NCBI GenBank assembly: GCA_027335515.1
Contig: DAHWHT010000004.1
Span: forward strand, 1-12,102
Length of the DNA stretch: 12,102 bases
From: Clostridia bacterium
Lineage (GTDB): Bacteria; Bacillota_E; RBS10-35; JAJYVN01
Direction: 5' to 3'
Below, piece by piece: positions 1 to 6,154 of this stretch; position 1 is the stretch's first letter; every line of letters begins with the position of its first letter. A program made the position numbers and the translations under genes. Below the pieces are notes generated by a model. It had not been told where the DNA came from. It was given only the letters and a program-made list of their open reading frames with translations, and searched no databases.

Positions 1-261
1 GCCGGCGCCGCAGCGGGCAGCGACCGCGCCGCGCCAGTGGAGCCCGGCGCGGCCACTGCCCCAATGCACCTCCACCTGGGTGCCGATCGCGGGAACGGCG
101 GCGGCCAGGGCGCGGTTGACGACGTCGCGAGTCGGGATGGCACCCGCGGGGAACAGGGCACGGAAGGCCGTGGCGGCCCAGGCGTCAACGGTGCGGGCAG
201 AGGAGGCCGGCAATGCGACCGACAGCGGCGGCTGGCGGAGGGGCGTGGTGTGCGTGGACAT
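1..261 (-). CDS. Hypothetical protein, N-terminal part (runs off left edge)
   Basis: An open frame of 87 codons starts with ATG at 261-259 and is still open at base 1, so only the N-terminus is visible. The start is well supported by a strong Shine-Dalgarno AAGGAGG (complement of 270-276), 8 nt from the ATG. The protein begins MSTHTTPLRQPPLSVALP and continues with an Ala/Arg-rich stretch containing DAWAATAFRALFP and VEVHWGSGRAGLHWRG. No signal peptide, membrane segment or family motif is recognised, and no function is assigned. Its GC content resembles that of the flanking host genes rather than the recombinase. It runs in the same direction as spoVR but does not resemble the missing spoVR 3' half. 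It may be cargo of the element whose recombinase lies next to it, or host DNA beyond the element; the window does not decide. Confidence 0.6.
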   Translation of the reverse strand, partial: MSTHTTPLRQPPLSVALPASSARTVDAWAATAFRALFPAGAIPTRDVVNRALAAAVPAIGTQVEVHWGSGRAGLHWRGAVAARCGAG

Positions 262-269
262 GTGAGGGG

Positions 270-276
270 CCTCCTT
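270..276 (-). promoter_or_regulatory. Shine-Dalgarno site for the left-edge gene
   Basis: The minus strand reads AAGGAGG, a near-perfect match to the anti-16S sequence, 8 nt before the ATG at 261. This is the main evidence that the partial left-edge frame is a real gene. Confidence 0.7.
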
Positions 277-445
277 CAAGGATAAACCCAATGCGGATCC
301 GGAACCGTCGGACACGCCTTCCAGGCGTGACGGCGCGCCAACGCGGCAGCGCCTGGCCGGCGAAGGTACGACCTGTATCCCGATGGGCTCCAACGGTTTA
401 GAGTAAGGAGCAAGCAGGGCAGGCGCGCAGCATGCCTCCTTGCGC

Positions 446-463
446 TCATGAACGGGTGGGAGC
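446..463 (+). repeat. Left arm of imperfect inverted repeat flanking the recombinase
   Basis: The plus strand reads TCATGAACG directly followed by GGTGGGAGC. The same two 9-mers occur in the same order on the minus strand at 1967-1944, separated there by six extra bases. The arm ends 6 nt before the TTG start of the recombinase, and its GGGTGGGAG also serves as the best available Shine-Dalgarno sequence for that gene. Two matching 9-mers this close together are unlikely by chance. A half-site of the recombinase is the natural reading, but this is inference. Confidence 0.6.
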
Positions 464-469
464 AAAACA

Positions 470-1936
470 TTGAGAGCGGTCGCGTACTGTCGCGTGTCAC
501 TGGATGAACAGGCAAAAGAGGGAGTCAGCTTGTCCGCGCAGCAAGAGCGCATTACCGCGTACTGCGCGTCGCAAGAATGGGACCTGGTCGATGTCTACGT
601 GGACCCAGGGTTCAGCGGTAAGGACCTGAACCGGCCTGCCCTCTCACGTGCCCTTAGTGACGCGCAGGCTAAGCGCTTTGACGTGTTGCTGGTCTGGCGT
701 CTGGACCGTCTGAGCCGGCGCCAACGGGATGTCCTCCACGTGGTTGAAGACCTCCTCGAGCCGCTCGGGGTGGGACTGCGATCGATCACAGAGAGCTTTG
801 ACACTACGAGCCCTGCCGGCAAGGCAATGCTGGGCATGCTTTCCGTCTTCGCGCAACTAGAGCGTGAAACCCTTCAGGAACGAACCCGCGTCGGGAAGGC
901 GCAGGCGGCGAAAGAGGGTCGGCGTCTTGGTCCCCCCCCATACGGATATAGCATCAAAGAGGGGCTGCTCATCCCAGTCGAGCCGGAGGCGTCGTTCGTT
1001 CGCGAACTCTTTCGCCGGTACGCGGAAGAAGGCATAGGGATTCAAAGCTTGGCCGCATGGGCCAACGGCCCACAGCAACCTCGGCCAAAGAGTGGAAAGT
1101 CCTGGCATTACAATCACCTGCGTATCATCCTCACCAACGCCACGTATGCAGGACTCCAACCACATAAGGGCAACAGCTATCCGGCCCGTCACGAGGCGCT
1201 CGTGCCGGCCGCTCTCTTCAAACATGCGCAGGAGGAGTTGGCGCAGCGCCGCGCGAGGCACTCAGCAAGCCTGCGCTCAGCGGACTATCTACTATCCGGC
1301 GTCGGTGCCCGCTGCGGCATTTGTGGTGCTGCGGTGCATGGACACAAGTACTGGACAAACTGGCCGCGTGAACCCCGCCGGTACAATCGCAGCTACGTAT
1401 GCAGCCGGCGTCACCCTCCATCCGGCAGGCGGCCGGTGGCTGGCGAGTGTACCCTGCCGTGGATGCGTCAGGAGAAGGTCGAAGCGGCGGTCGTTGACAC
1501 TCTGAAGAAGTACGTATGGGAGGAGGATTTCCTGCGGACACAGCTTGACCGCGCATCGGCGGAGGCGAACCGCCTGGATCTCGAACGCACGCGGCACCTT
1601 GAGTCGGTCCGGACAGAATTAGCGGATATTCAACGCCGAATCGCACGCTGGTACGACGCATTCGAGACCGGGGCGCTTTCCCCTGAGGACCTAGCCGGCC
1701 GAACGAGAGAGCTACGCGACCGAAAGACCATCCTGGAGCAGTTGGCGGCGGATTTATCCGCTCCGCAAGCACCGCGCCGAGACGACGCGGCGGAACGAAC
1801 CGTGAACCTACTCCAGAATATGAAGCAAGTCCTTGAGACGGTGGACAGATCCGCTATACAAGCATTCCTCAGGGAGTGCGCTGAAGCGGTCCTGCTGTAT
1901 CCCGATCGGGTGGAGGTCCGGCTGCTAGGTCTCTAG
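470..1936 (+). CDS. Large serine recombinase (site-specific integrase/excisionase)
   Basis: This 488-residue protein catalyses integration and excision of a DNA element by double-strand cleavage through a serine. The N-terminal resolvase domain carries the catalytic serine in YCRVS (Ser10) and the arginines of VWRLDRLSR (about 75-83). The helix LGMLSVFAQLERE (about 121-133) and the GRRLGPPPYGY link (150-160) are typical of the family. A recombinase domain follows, then a zinc ribbon with C282, C285, C311 and C327, then a charged coiled coil (about 360-430) and a short C-terminal tail. The length is normal for phiC31/SpoIVCA-type enzymes, so the gene looks intact. The start is TTG at 470; the upstream ATG at 448 is in another frame. 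GC is lower than in all neighbours, suggesting transfer. The gene ends 8 nt from the repeat arm that marks the junction with spoVR, the usual place for an element's own integrase. Confidence 0.93.
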   Translation: MRAVAYCRVSLDEQAKEGVSLSAQQERITAYCASQEWDLVDVYVDPGFSGKDLNRPALSRALSDAQAKRFDVLLVWRLDRLSRRQRDVLHVVEDLLEPLGVGLRSITESFDTTSPAGKAMLGMLSVFAQLERETLQERTRVGKAQAAKEGRRLGPPPYGYSIKEGLLIPVEPEASFVRELFRRYAEEGIGIQSLAAWANGPQQPRPKSGKSWHYNHLRIILTNATYAGLQPHKGNSYPARHEALVPAALFKHAQEELAQRRARHSASLRSADYLLSGVGARCGICGAAVHGHKYWTNWPREPRRYNRSYVCSRRHPPSGRRPVAGECTLPWMRQEKVEAAVVDTLKKYVWEEDFLRTQLDRASAEANRLDLERTRHLESVRTELADIQRRIARWYDAFETGALSPEDLAGRTRELRDRKTILEQLAADLSAPQAPRRDDAAERTVNLLQNMKQVLETVDRSAIQAFLRECAEAVLLYPDRVEVRLLGL

Positions 1937-2631
1937 CCAGTGCGCTCCCACCAGGTTACGTTCATGATTTTTGTGCGCAGTTGGGGCCGGAAGTAGAGGG
2001 CCTCTTCCCGCACCATCGCCAGGGCGTCGCGCTGCCAGTCGCTCAGCTTTGGTGCATGCCGCCACAGGTAGAGCAGCAGATCGGTCCGCTCCTCCGGGCC
2101 GGGTGCCGCCGCCGGCGACGGGTCGCTGGGTCCGGCCCAGGGGTCCACGTGTTCCTCCAACGCCAGGAGGGACTCCAAAAACCCCTCCACCGCCACGACG
2201 CCGTGGGCGAAGGCGTGGGCGCGCAGCCGCTGGGCGTGCAGCACGGCCCGGTCCGCGACACCTCGGTCCACGCCGCAAAAATGGGCGTTGTGGTGAAAGA
2301 AGTCGGTATGGCCCAGCACGTGGGCCACGACGAACTTGTTGGTCAGCAGGTCGTTGCTCTCCAACAGGAAGGCCTGCGCCGGGTCGCTGTGGACGACCAG
2401 CTCGAAATACTTCATCAGGCCGTACTCATACTGCCGCTTCATCAAATGGTAGGCCTTCCCGTGGGCCCAGTGGGAAAACCGGCCCGGAAGGCCGTAGGCG
2501 GCAATCTCGAACAGAATCGTCGCGGGGACCACCTCGAAATGGGTCGGCAGTGGATCCAATCCCGCGGCATGTGCCAGGTCCCAGAGCTCCTGGATGGACT
2601 GCCGCAACGATGGCATCTCGTCAACGCGCAC
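1933..2631 (-). pseudogene. spoVR: SpoVR, 5' part interrupted by the recombinase element
   Basis: SpoVR is a cytoplasmic protein of the mother-cell sporulation programme, involved in spore cortex formation. The fragment has 232 codons, against roughly 430-510 for complete members. Family segments are clear: HFEVVPATILFEIAAYGLP (about 31-49), RFSHWAHGKAYHLMKRQY (51-68), ELVVHSDPAQAFLLESN (77-93), HVLGHTDFFHHN (104-115) and the end LRTKIMN (to N224). After N224 the family continues with EGWA; here the codons read VTWWERTG and stop inside the element. I chose GTG at 2631 because GGGGGAGG lies 7 nt upstream and the homology begins just after it. The frame stays open to 2757 but that extension is not SpoVR-like. 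The rest of spoVR is outside the window or lost. Excision of the element could restore the gene. Confidence 0.85.
1944..1967 (-). repeat. Right arm of inverted repeat / attachment junction in spoVR
   Basis: Read on the minus strand this is TCATGAACG, six bases TAACCT, then GGTGGGAGC. The first part belongs to spoVR codons Ile-Met-Asn (N224 codon at 1962-1960). The rest lies beyond the point where SpoVR similarity stops, so the crossover is close to 1953-1959. Its partner arm is at 446-463 in opposite orientation. The 9-mer GGTGGGAGC faces the recombinase at both ends. Confidence 0.6.
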
Positions 2632-2638
2632 GGCGGCG

Positions 2639-2646
2639 CCTCCCCC
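2639..2646 (-). promoter_or_regulatory. Shine-Dalgarno site deciding the spoVR start
   Basis: The minus strand reads GGGGGAGG, 7 nt before GTG 2631-2629. It supports the GTG over the ATG at 2616 and over the longer open frame to 2757. The rest of the 180-nt gap to the divergent adaptor gene holds no promoter I can name with confidence. Confidence 0.5.
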
Positions 2647-2811
2647 AGGGACCGGCGCCGGGGCGGCCGGCCCCTGCGCCGAGCCTATGCGGCAAAGGCG
2701 GCGGACGACCCCCAATCCGTCCAGCGCACCGGCAGGGAAATCCGTCCTGAAAGCCAATCCAACGCGTCAGCCCAGGATCCGAGCCGGCTCAATGCCACGT
2801 CGAGGCGGGGG

Positions 2812-3915
2812 ATGGCCATGGCGGGAAGGTCGCGGCTGATCCGGCGGGCGGTGGCGGTTCTGGCCTGCACCGTGGGTACGGCGCTCCTATCCGCCTGTGG
2901 GCTGCTGCCCGCGCGTGGGGTCACGGCGCACCCGGGATCCAAACTGCCGCTGCCCACCTCCCAGCACCTGGCGACGGTCCACGTGCACATGGGCACGGTG
3001 TTGGCCACGGTGCAGTCGGCCGGCCAACTGGCGCCCAAGCAGTTCGCGCTGGTCGGCTTCCATGCGGGCGGACAGATCAAGACGCTGCACATGCGCAACG
3101 GCCAAATCGTCAAGCGCGGCGCGATCCTGGCCACACTGCACACCGGCACACTCCCCTTCCAGATCGGCCAGCAGCAGTTGAACATCCGCCAGCAGCAGTT
3201 GACGATCTCCGAATTGCAGCAGAGCGCCCAACTTTCCCCACCCGTGTCCGCAGGCCAGGCCGCCCAGCGCAGCCTGCAATTGAAGCGGGCCCAACTCCAG
3301 TTGCAACAGACGGAAATCACCCTGCACCGCCTGCAGATCCAGTTGCAGCGCTATGAGATCATCGCGCCCTTCACCGGCCGCGTGACCCACCTGAACATCC
3401 ATCTCGGCTCCATGGTCGGGCCGTTCCAGCCGATCGCCCATCTGAGCGACGTGACGGCCGTCCGGTTCATCGTGCACCTGCCGAACCTGACGACGGCCCA
3501 GGAGGTCGCCCCGGGCCAGATCGTCAAGCTTTCCTTGGCGTCCGCGCCCGGCCACGCCTTCTACACGACGGTCAACTCGGTCCAGATCCCCACCACGCAG
3601 GCCGTCGCCATCGCCAAGGCCAACCAGGGGCTGGGGGGGGCCACCGCGCCGCAGGCGACGCTCACCCCCCCCAGCGGCTTCAAGCTGAAGCGCTCCGAAG
3701 TGGGGTCGGCCTTCACCGCCCGCATCACCGTGGCGCAGGCCCCTGGCGTGCTGTATCTGCCCAGTTCGGCGATCCACGCCTTCAACGGCCTGGACTACGT
3801 CAATCTGGACTCCAAGGGCCAGGTCGTGCAGCGGCCGGTGCAGCTGGGATTGGAGGGCGACGGCTACACGGCGATCACCGCCGGCCTGCACGACGGCCAA
3901 AAGGTGGTTCAATAA
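2812..3915 (+). CDS. Efflux-type periplasmic adaptor (HlyD/RND MFP family) lipoprotein
   Basis: This 367-residue protein is predicted to be an extracytoplasmic, lipid-anchored adaptor that connects a membrane exporter to the outside. Residues 8-29 form a lipoprotein signal: a basic start RLIRR, a hydrophobic stretch and the lipobox LSAC, with Cys29 as the lipidated residue. The first lipoyl-like half is about residues 55-112 (GQIKTLHMRNGQIVKRGAIL). A Gln/Leu-rich coiled-coil hairpin spans about 115-181, and the second half starts with IIAPFTGRVT (183-192). A beta-barrel region and a short tail ending DGQKVVQ follow. The coiled coil contains a direct repeat of a 15-nt unit spaced by exactly seven codons (3167-3181 and 3188-3202). 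The start is the ATG at 2812 after GGCGGGGG; a second in-frame ATG lies at 2818. The frame extends upstream antisense to spoVR, but without adaptor features. No pump gene follows, so the partner is unknown. Confidence 0.82.
   Translation: MAMAGRSRLIRRAVAVLACTVGTALLSACGLLPARGVTAHPGSKLPLPTSQHLATVHVHMGTVLATVQSAGQLAPKQFALVGFHAGGQIKTLHMRNGQIVKRGAILATLHTGTLPFQIGQQQLNIRQQQLTISELQQSAQLSPPVSAGQAAQRSLQLKRAQLQLQQTEITLHRLQIQLQRYEIIAPFTGRVTHLNIHLGSMVGPFQPIAHLSDVTAVRFIVHLPNLTTAQEVAPGQIVKLSLASAPGHAFYTTVNSVQIPTTQAVAIAKANQGLGGATAPQATLTPPSGFKLKRSEVGSAFTARITVAQAPGVLYLPSSAIHAFNGLDYVNLDSKGQVVQRPVQLGLEGDGYTAITAGLHDGQKVVQ
3167..3202 (+). repeat. Tandem 21-nt heptad repeat in the adaptor coiled coil
   Basis: GCCAGCAGCAGTTGA occurs at 3167-3181 and again at 3188-3202, a period of 21 nt or seven codons, encoding QQQL motifs. 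The period matches the heptad of a coiled coil, so it is probably an internal duplication that lengthened the hairpin. Confidence 0.6.
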
Positions 3916-3974
3916 CCGCCGGGCAGCTGGAGATTCGCGGCGGACAGGGCATGCCCGGCCACGGCGAACGGTAT

Positions 3975-3995
3975 CCTTCCCCGACAAGGGGAGGG
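3975..3995 (+). promoter_or_regulatory. Hairpin that sequesters the ribosome-binding site of the next gene
   Basis: CCTTCCCC (3975-3982) can pair with GGGGAGGG (3988-3995) around a 5-nt loop GACAA, with one T-G wobble. The right strand of the stem is the Shine-Dalgarno sequence of the lipoprotein gene starting at 4002. Such a stem could lower translation; no ligand or regulator is suggested by the sequence. Confidence 0.3.
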
Positions 3996-4001
3996 GCACC
4001 G

Positions 4002-4559
4002 ATGCGTGTGCGCGTCCGCGGGATCGCTGTGGCCGTCGGAGCCTGCCTGCTGCTGGCGGGCTGCGGCCCAAGGGTCGCCCTCACCGCGGCGGAGGTGGCC
4101 GCCACCACGCCCACTGCGGCGGCCCACCCCCGCCGCCCCACCGAAAACCTGGGGTCGGCCATGCTCCAACTGGCGTGCGACCACGCGCTCGGGGCGCGCT
4201 GGCACCTGATCCGGGACGCCACGGTGCAACCCGGTCCCGACGCCGGCGCAACGATGGTCTACCGGATCCACGGCATGGGCTTCGACTTCGAGCGCACCCC
4301 CGGGGGACGGTCCGCCGTGATCCCGGAGGGGACGAACGCGGGGGCCGCACTGCTGCTGGCCTCCGGCGCCCTGGTCCTTCCCCCCACATACTGCCGGCTT
4401 GTCTTCCCGCAACCGGCACGGCGAACGGCTGTGCTCGCCCTGAGCGGAGCGCAGGCGGCCTGCCGCGCCCGGGAACGCCCGGCCGCGCCCTGTCGGGCCC
4501 TGGGGGCGGCCGGCGCGGTGGTGCGCCGCCTGCGCACAGCCCTGGGCAGACTGGGCTGA
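4002..4559 (+). CDS. Small hypothetical lipoprotein
   Basis: The gene encodes 185 residues starting MRVRVRGIAVAVGACLLLAG, a lipoprotein signal peptide with lipobox LLAGC (lipidated Cys21). The mature part begins with a low-complexity Ala/Thr/Pro linker. It then has a compact region with the motifs LACDHALGARWHLIRDATV and VYRIHGMGFDFERTPGG, and a C-terminus rich in Arg, Ala and Cys. I do not recognise a family. The start ATG at 4002 follows GGGGAGGGG at 5-nt spacing, inside a possible hairpin; an upstream in-frame ATG at 3951 would add 17 residues without a signal-like start. It lies 86 nt after the adaptor gene and 38 nt before the DUF421 gene on the same strand, so the three are probably co-transcribed and act at the cell envelope. 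Confidence 0.68.
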   Translation: MRVRVRGIAVAVGACLLLAGCGPRVALTAAEVAATTPTAAAHPRRPTENLGSAMLQLACDHALGARWHLIRDATVQPGPDAGATMVYRIHGMGFDFERTPGGRSAVIPEGTNAGAALLLASGALVLPPTYCRLVFPQPARRTAVLALSGAQAACRARERPAAPCRALGAAGAVVRRLRTALGRLG

Positions 4560-4597
4560 GCGCATGGCCGCGACGACGACGGGCAGACTCCAAGCAT

Positions 4598-5143
4598 ATG
4601 CAGCCGTTCGTGGACATGTTCCGCCTCCAGGTCGGCCCCCTGGCGCTCATCGTGCGAACGACGGGAGCCTACTTGCTGTTGCTGTTTGGATTCCGTGTCT
4701 TCGGCAAACGCGAGCTCGGCCAGATCACCGTTTTCGACCTGGCCATGGTGCTGCTGATCGCCAACGCGGTGCAAAACGCGATGGTGGGACCCGACACCTC
4801 GTTGCTGGGCGGGCTGATCGTCGCCGGGACCCTGCTGGTCCTCAACTACTTCGTGGCCCGGCTGCAGATTCAAAACCGCATGTTGCGCAATTGGGTACAG
4901 GGGGACCCGACGGTGCTCGTCTCCAACGGAGACTGGCACCCACACCTGCTGCGGCGGGAGGGCCTGGACAAGGCGGAAGTGGAGGCTGCCATGCGCGCCC
5001 AGGGGATCCTGTCCGTGCGCGACGTGCGACTGGCCGTCCTGGAAGCCAACGGCCACATCAGTGTGGTGTCCAAAGATGCCAAGACCCTCGACGTCCGGGC
5101 ACGGCGGCATCCGCGCGCCACCGTGGGCGGCGACCAGGTCTGA
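4598..5143 (+). CDS. DUF421 (YetF/2Duf-like) membrane protein
   Basis: This 181-residue protein has three predicted membrane helices at about 15-34, 42-63 and 68-88, followed by a cytoplasmic domain. The signature GKRELGQITVFDLAMVLLIANAVQN (about 36-60) is the hallmark of DUF421. The cytoplasmic part contains LRREGLDKAEVEAAMRAQGI (about 118-137), followed at once by LSVRDVRLAVLEANGHISVV, also typical of the family. Members such as Bacillus YetF and the DUF421/DUF1657 protein 2Duf affect spore membrane properties and resistance, which fits a sporulating host. A role here is inference. The start is ATG 4598; no good Shine-Dalgarno sequence precedes it, and the in-frame ATG at 4616 is an alternative. 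The 38-nt distance from the lipoprotein gene suggests translation within one operon. Confidence 0.82.
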   Translation: MQPFVDMFRLQVGPLALIVRTTGAYLLLLFGFRVFGKRELGQITVFDLAMVLLIANAVQNAMVGPDTSLLGGLIVAGTLLVLNYFVARLQIQNRMLRNWVQGDPTVLVSNGDWHPHLLRREGLDKAEVEAAMRAQGILSVRDVRLAVLEANGHISVVSKDAKTLDVRARRHPRATVGGDQV

Positions 5144-5261
5144 GAGGACGCCCGGCCCGGCGACCACGGCGCCCCGAGGGACCATCCGGCGCCGACGGCA
5201 CGCCAAACGGCCCAGCGAAGACCGCCGATGGACCGTTCTTGCCCCGCGGCGGCCGCAGACA

Positions 5262-5282
5262 CCATACCTGGTGGTATCATGG
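5262..5282 (+). promoter_or_regulatory. Short palindrome over the activase start
   Basis: ATACC (5264-5268) and GGTAT (5273-5277) form a 5-bp inverted repeat around TGGT. After a one-base bulge the flanking CCAT and ATGG also pair. TATCAT (5275-5280) resembles a -10 box, but I see no convincing -35 box. It could be an operator or chance. If it is a promoter, translation would have to start at the GTG at 5324. Confidence 0.25.
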
Positions 5283-6037
5283 AGCGCGCAGTCAATATCT
5301 TGGGACTGGCGGGGGGCACGCCCGTGACGATCGCAGGCCTGGTGCCGGTGTCGCTGGTCGACTATCCGGGTCACGTCGCGGTTACGCTGTTCACCGCGGG
5401 CTGCGATCTGCGGTGCCCGTTCTGCCATAACCCCGACCTGGTGGCCTCCCGTCCGCAAGCGCCCGTCGCCGTGGCGGACGTGCTTGAACTGCTGCGGCGC
5501 CGGCCGGCCGTAACGCACGTCTGCGTCAGCGGCGGCGAGCCCACGCTGCACCGCGATCTGCCCCAACTGCTGGACGCCGTCAAATCGCTTGGACGCAAAG
5601 TCAAACTCGATACCTGCGGCAGCCGGCCCGAGCGCCTGGCGCAGGTGCTGCGCGCCGGCCTGTGCGATTACGTCGCCATGGACATCAAGACGAGCTGGGA
5701 CCGCTACCTGGAGCTGGGACCGGTTCCTGGATCCACCTGCGCCCGCGCTGCGGAACGGGTGCGCACCCTTGCCCCGGACTACGAGTTCCGGACCACGGTC
5801 TACCCGGGCGTGGTCGACCACGCGGCCGTACGCAGCATCGCCGCGAGCATCGCCGGTGCGCGCCGCTATGCCCTGCAGCAGTTCGTGGCCGGCCCCCGGC
5901 TGCTGGACGCGCAGGCCACCGCCGTCACCCCGTACCGCGCCGCCGTGCTGGAAGACTGGGCCCGCGAGCTCTCCCCGCTCTTTGCCGAACCCGTGCAGGT
6001 GCGCAACACGGGCATGGGAACGGCCACTCCCGCGTGA
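5279..6037 (+). CDS. Radical SAM activase, NrdG-like (TIGR02495 type)
   Basis: This 252-residue protein matches the family annotated as anaerobic ribonucleoside-triphosphate reductase activating protein. Such enzymes use a 4Fe-4S cluster and S-adenosylmethionine to install a glycyl radical. The motif CDLRCPFC gives cluster cysteines C42, C46 and C49; the SAM-binding motif VSGGEPT is at 83-89; SLVDYPG and KLDTCG are typical of the family. The start is uncertain. ATG 5279 has a poor ribosome site, whereas GTG 5324 follows a G-run at 7 nt and would give the family's usual beginning (MTIAGLVPVSLVDYPG). No glycyl radical enzyme such as nrdD is visible, so the substrate is open. This family also occurs as stand-alone members of unknown target. 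It is the first of three radical SAM genes in a row; the leader before it is 135 nt long. Confidence 0.85.
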   Translation: MERAVNILGLAGGTPVTIAGLVPVSLVDYPGHVAVTLFTAGCDLRCPFCHNPDLVASRPQAPVAVADVLELLRRRPAVTHVCVSGGEPTLHRDLPQLLDAVKSLGRKVKLDTCGSRPERLAQVLRAGLCDYVAMDIKTSWDRYLELGPVPGSTCARAAERVRTLAPDYEFRTTVYPGVVDHAAVRSIAASIAGARRYALQQFVAGPRLLDAQATAVTPYRAAVLEDWARELSPLFAEPVQVRNTGMGTATPA

Positions 6038-6088
6038 GACCGCACCACACGCGGGTCGGTCTGCCCAGCCCGTCGTGCCCCGTCCATT

Positions 6089-6124
6089 CGACCGTAGCGA
6101 GCGGTCGCGGCGCGATGCTACGGT
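6089..6124 (+). promoter_or_regulatory. Leader with two mutually exclusive hairpins
   Basis: CGACCG (6089-6094) pairs with CGGTCG (6102-6107) around 7 nt. Alternatively ACCGTAGC (6091-6098) pairs perfectly with GCTACGGT (6117-6124) around 18 nt. The two share bases 6091-6094 and cannot form together. The structure ends 16 nt before the Shine-Dalgarno sequence of the next gene. This arrangement resembles an attenuator or switch; an operator reading of the 8-bp inverted repeat is equally possible. There is no T-tract. Confidence 0.35.
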
Positions 6125-6154
6125 GCAGCCTGCGCCCCCCGGGAGGAATGCGCC

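Larger units (their letters stand above)
446..1967. mobile_element. Recombinase-carrying integrated element (visible end or mini-element)
   Basis: A lower-GC segment contains only a large serine recombinase and is bracketed by an imperfect inverted repeat. Its right end lies inside spoVR, exactly after the conserved KIMN codons. Two readings fit. It may be the terminal segment of a larger phage-like or ICE-like element extending beyond base 1, which would explain why the spoVR 3' half is missing. Or it may be a minimal recombinase-only element between bases 446 and 1967. The right boundary is well supported by the break in SpoVR homology. The left boundary rests only on the repeat arm. Confidence 0.5.

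Noticed and set aside
262..469. The missing 3' half of spoVR left of the recombinase
   Set aside because: No minus-strand frame there resembles the SpoVR C-terminal half, and 208 bp is too short to hold it.
1981..2811. An N-terminal extension of the adaptor frame, and another long plus-strand frame, across spoVR
   Set aside because: They lie antisense to clear SpoVR homology, are Arg/Gly/Pro-rich, and the adaptor's lipoprotein signal only makes sense with the start at 2812.
2632..2811. A sigma-E or sigma-K promoter for spoVR (a CATAGGCT on the minus strand near 2690)
   Set aside because: Only half of a -10 element and no matching -35; too weak to list.
3916..3943. A terminator after the adaptor gene (CCGCCG pairing with CGGCGG)
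   Set aside because: Only 6 bp around 16 nt with no T-tract; common by chance at this GC.
4259..5821. A 520-codon open frame on the minus strand
   Set aside because: It is antisense to three genes with recognisable families and contains only low-complexity sequence.
6038..6154. A small precursor peptide gene for the radical SAM/SPASM enzymes
   Set aside because: No short frame with a ribosome site and a Cys-rich or Gly-rich core is present in this gap, nor between 5144 and 5278.
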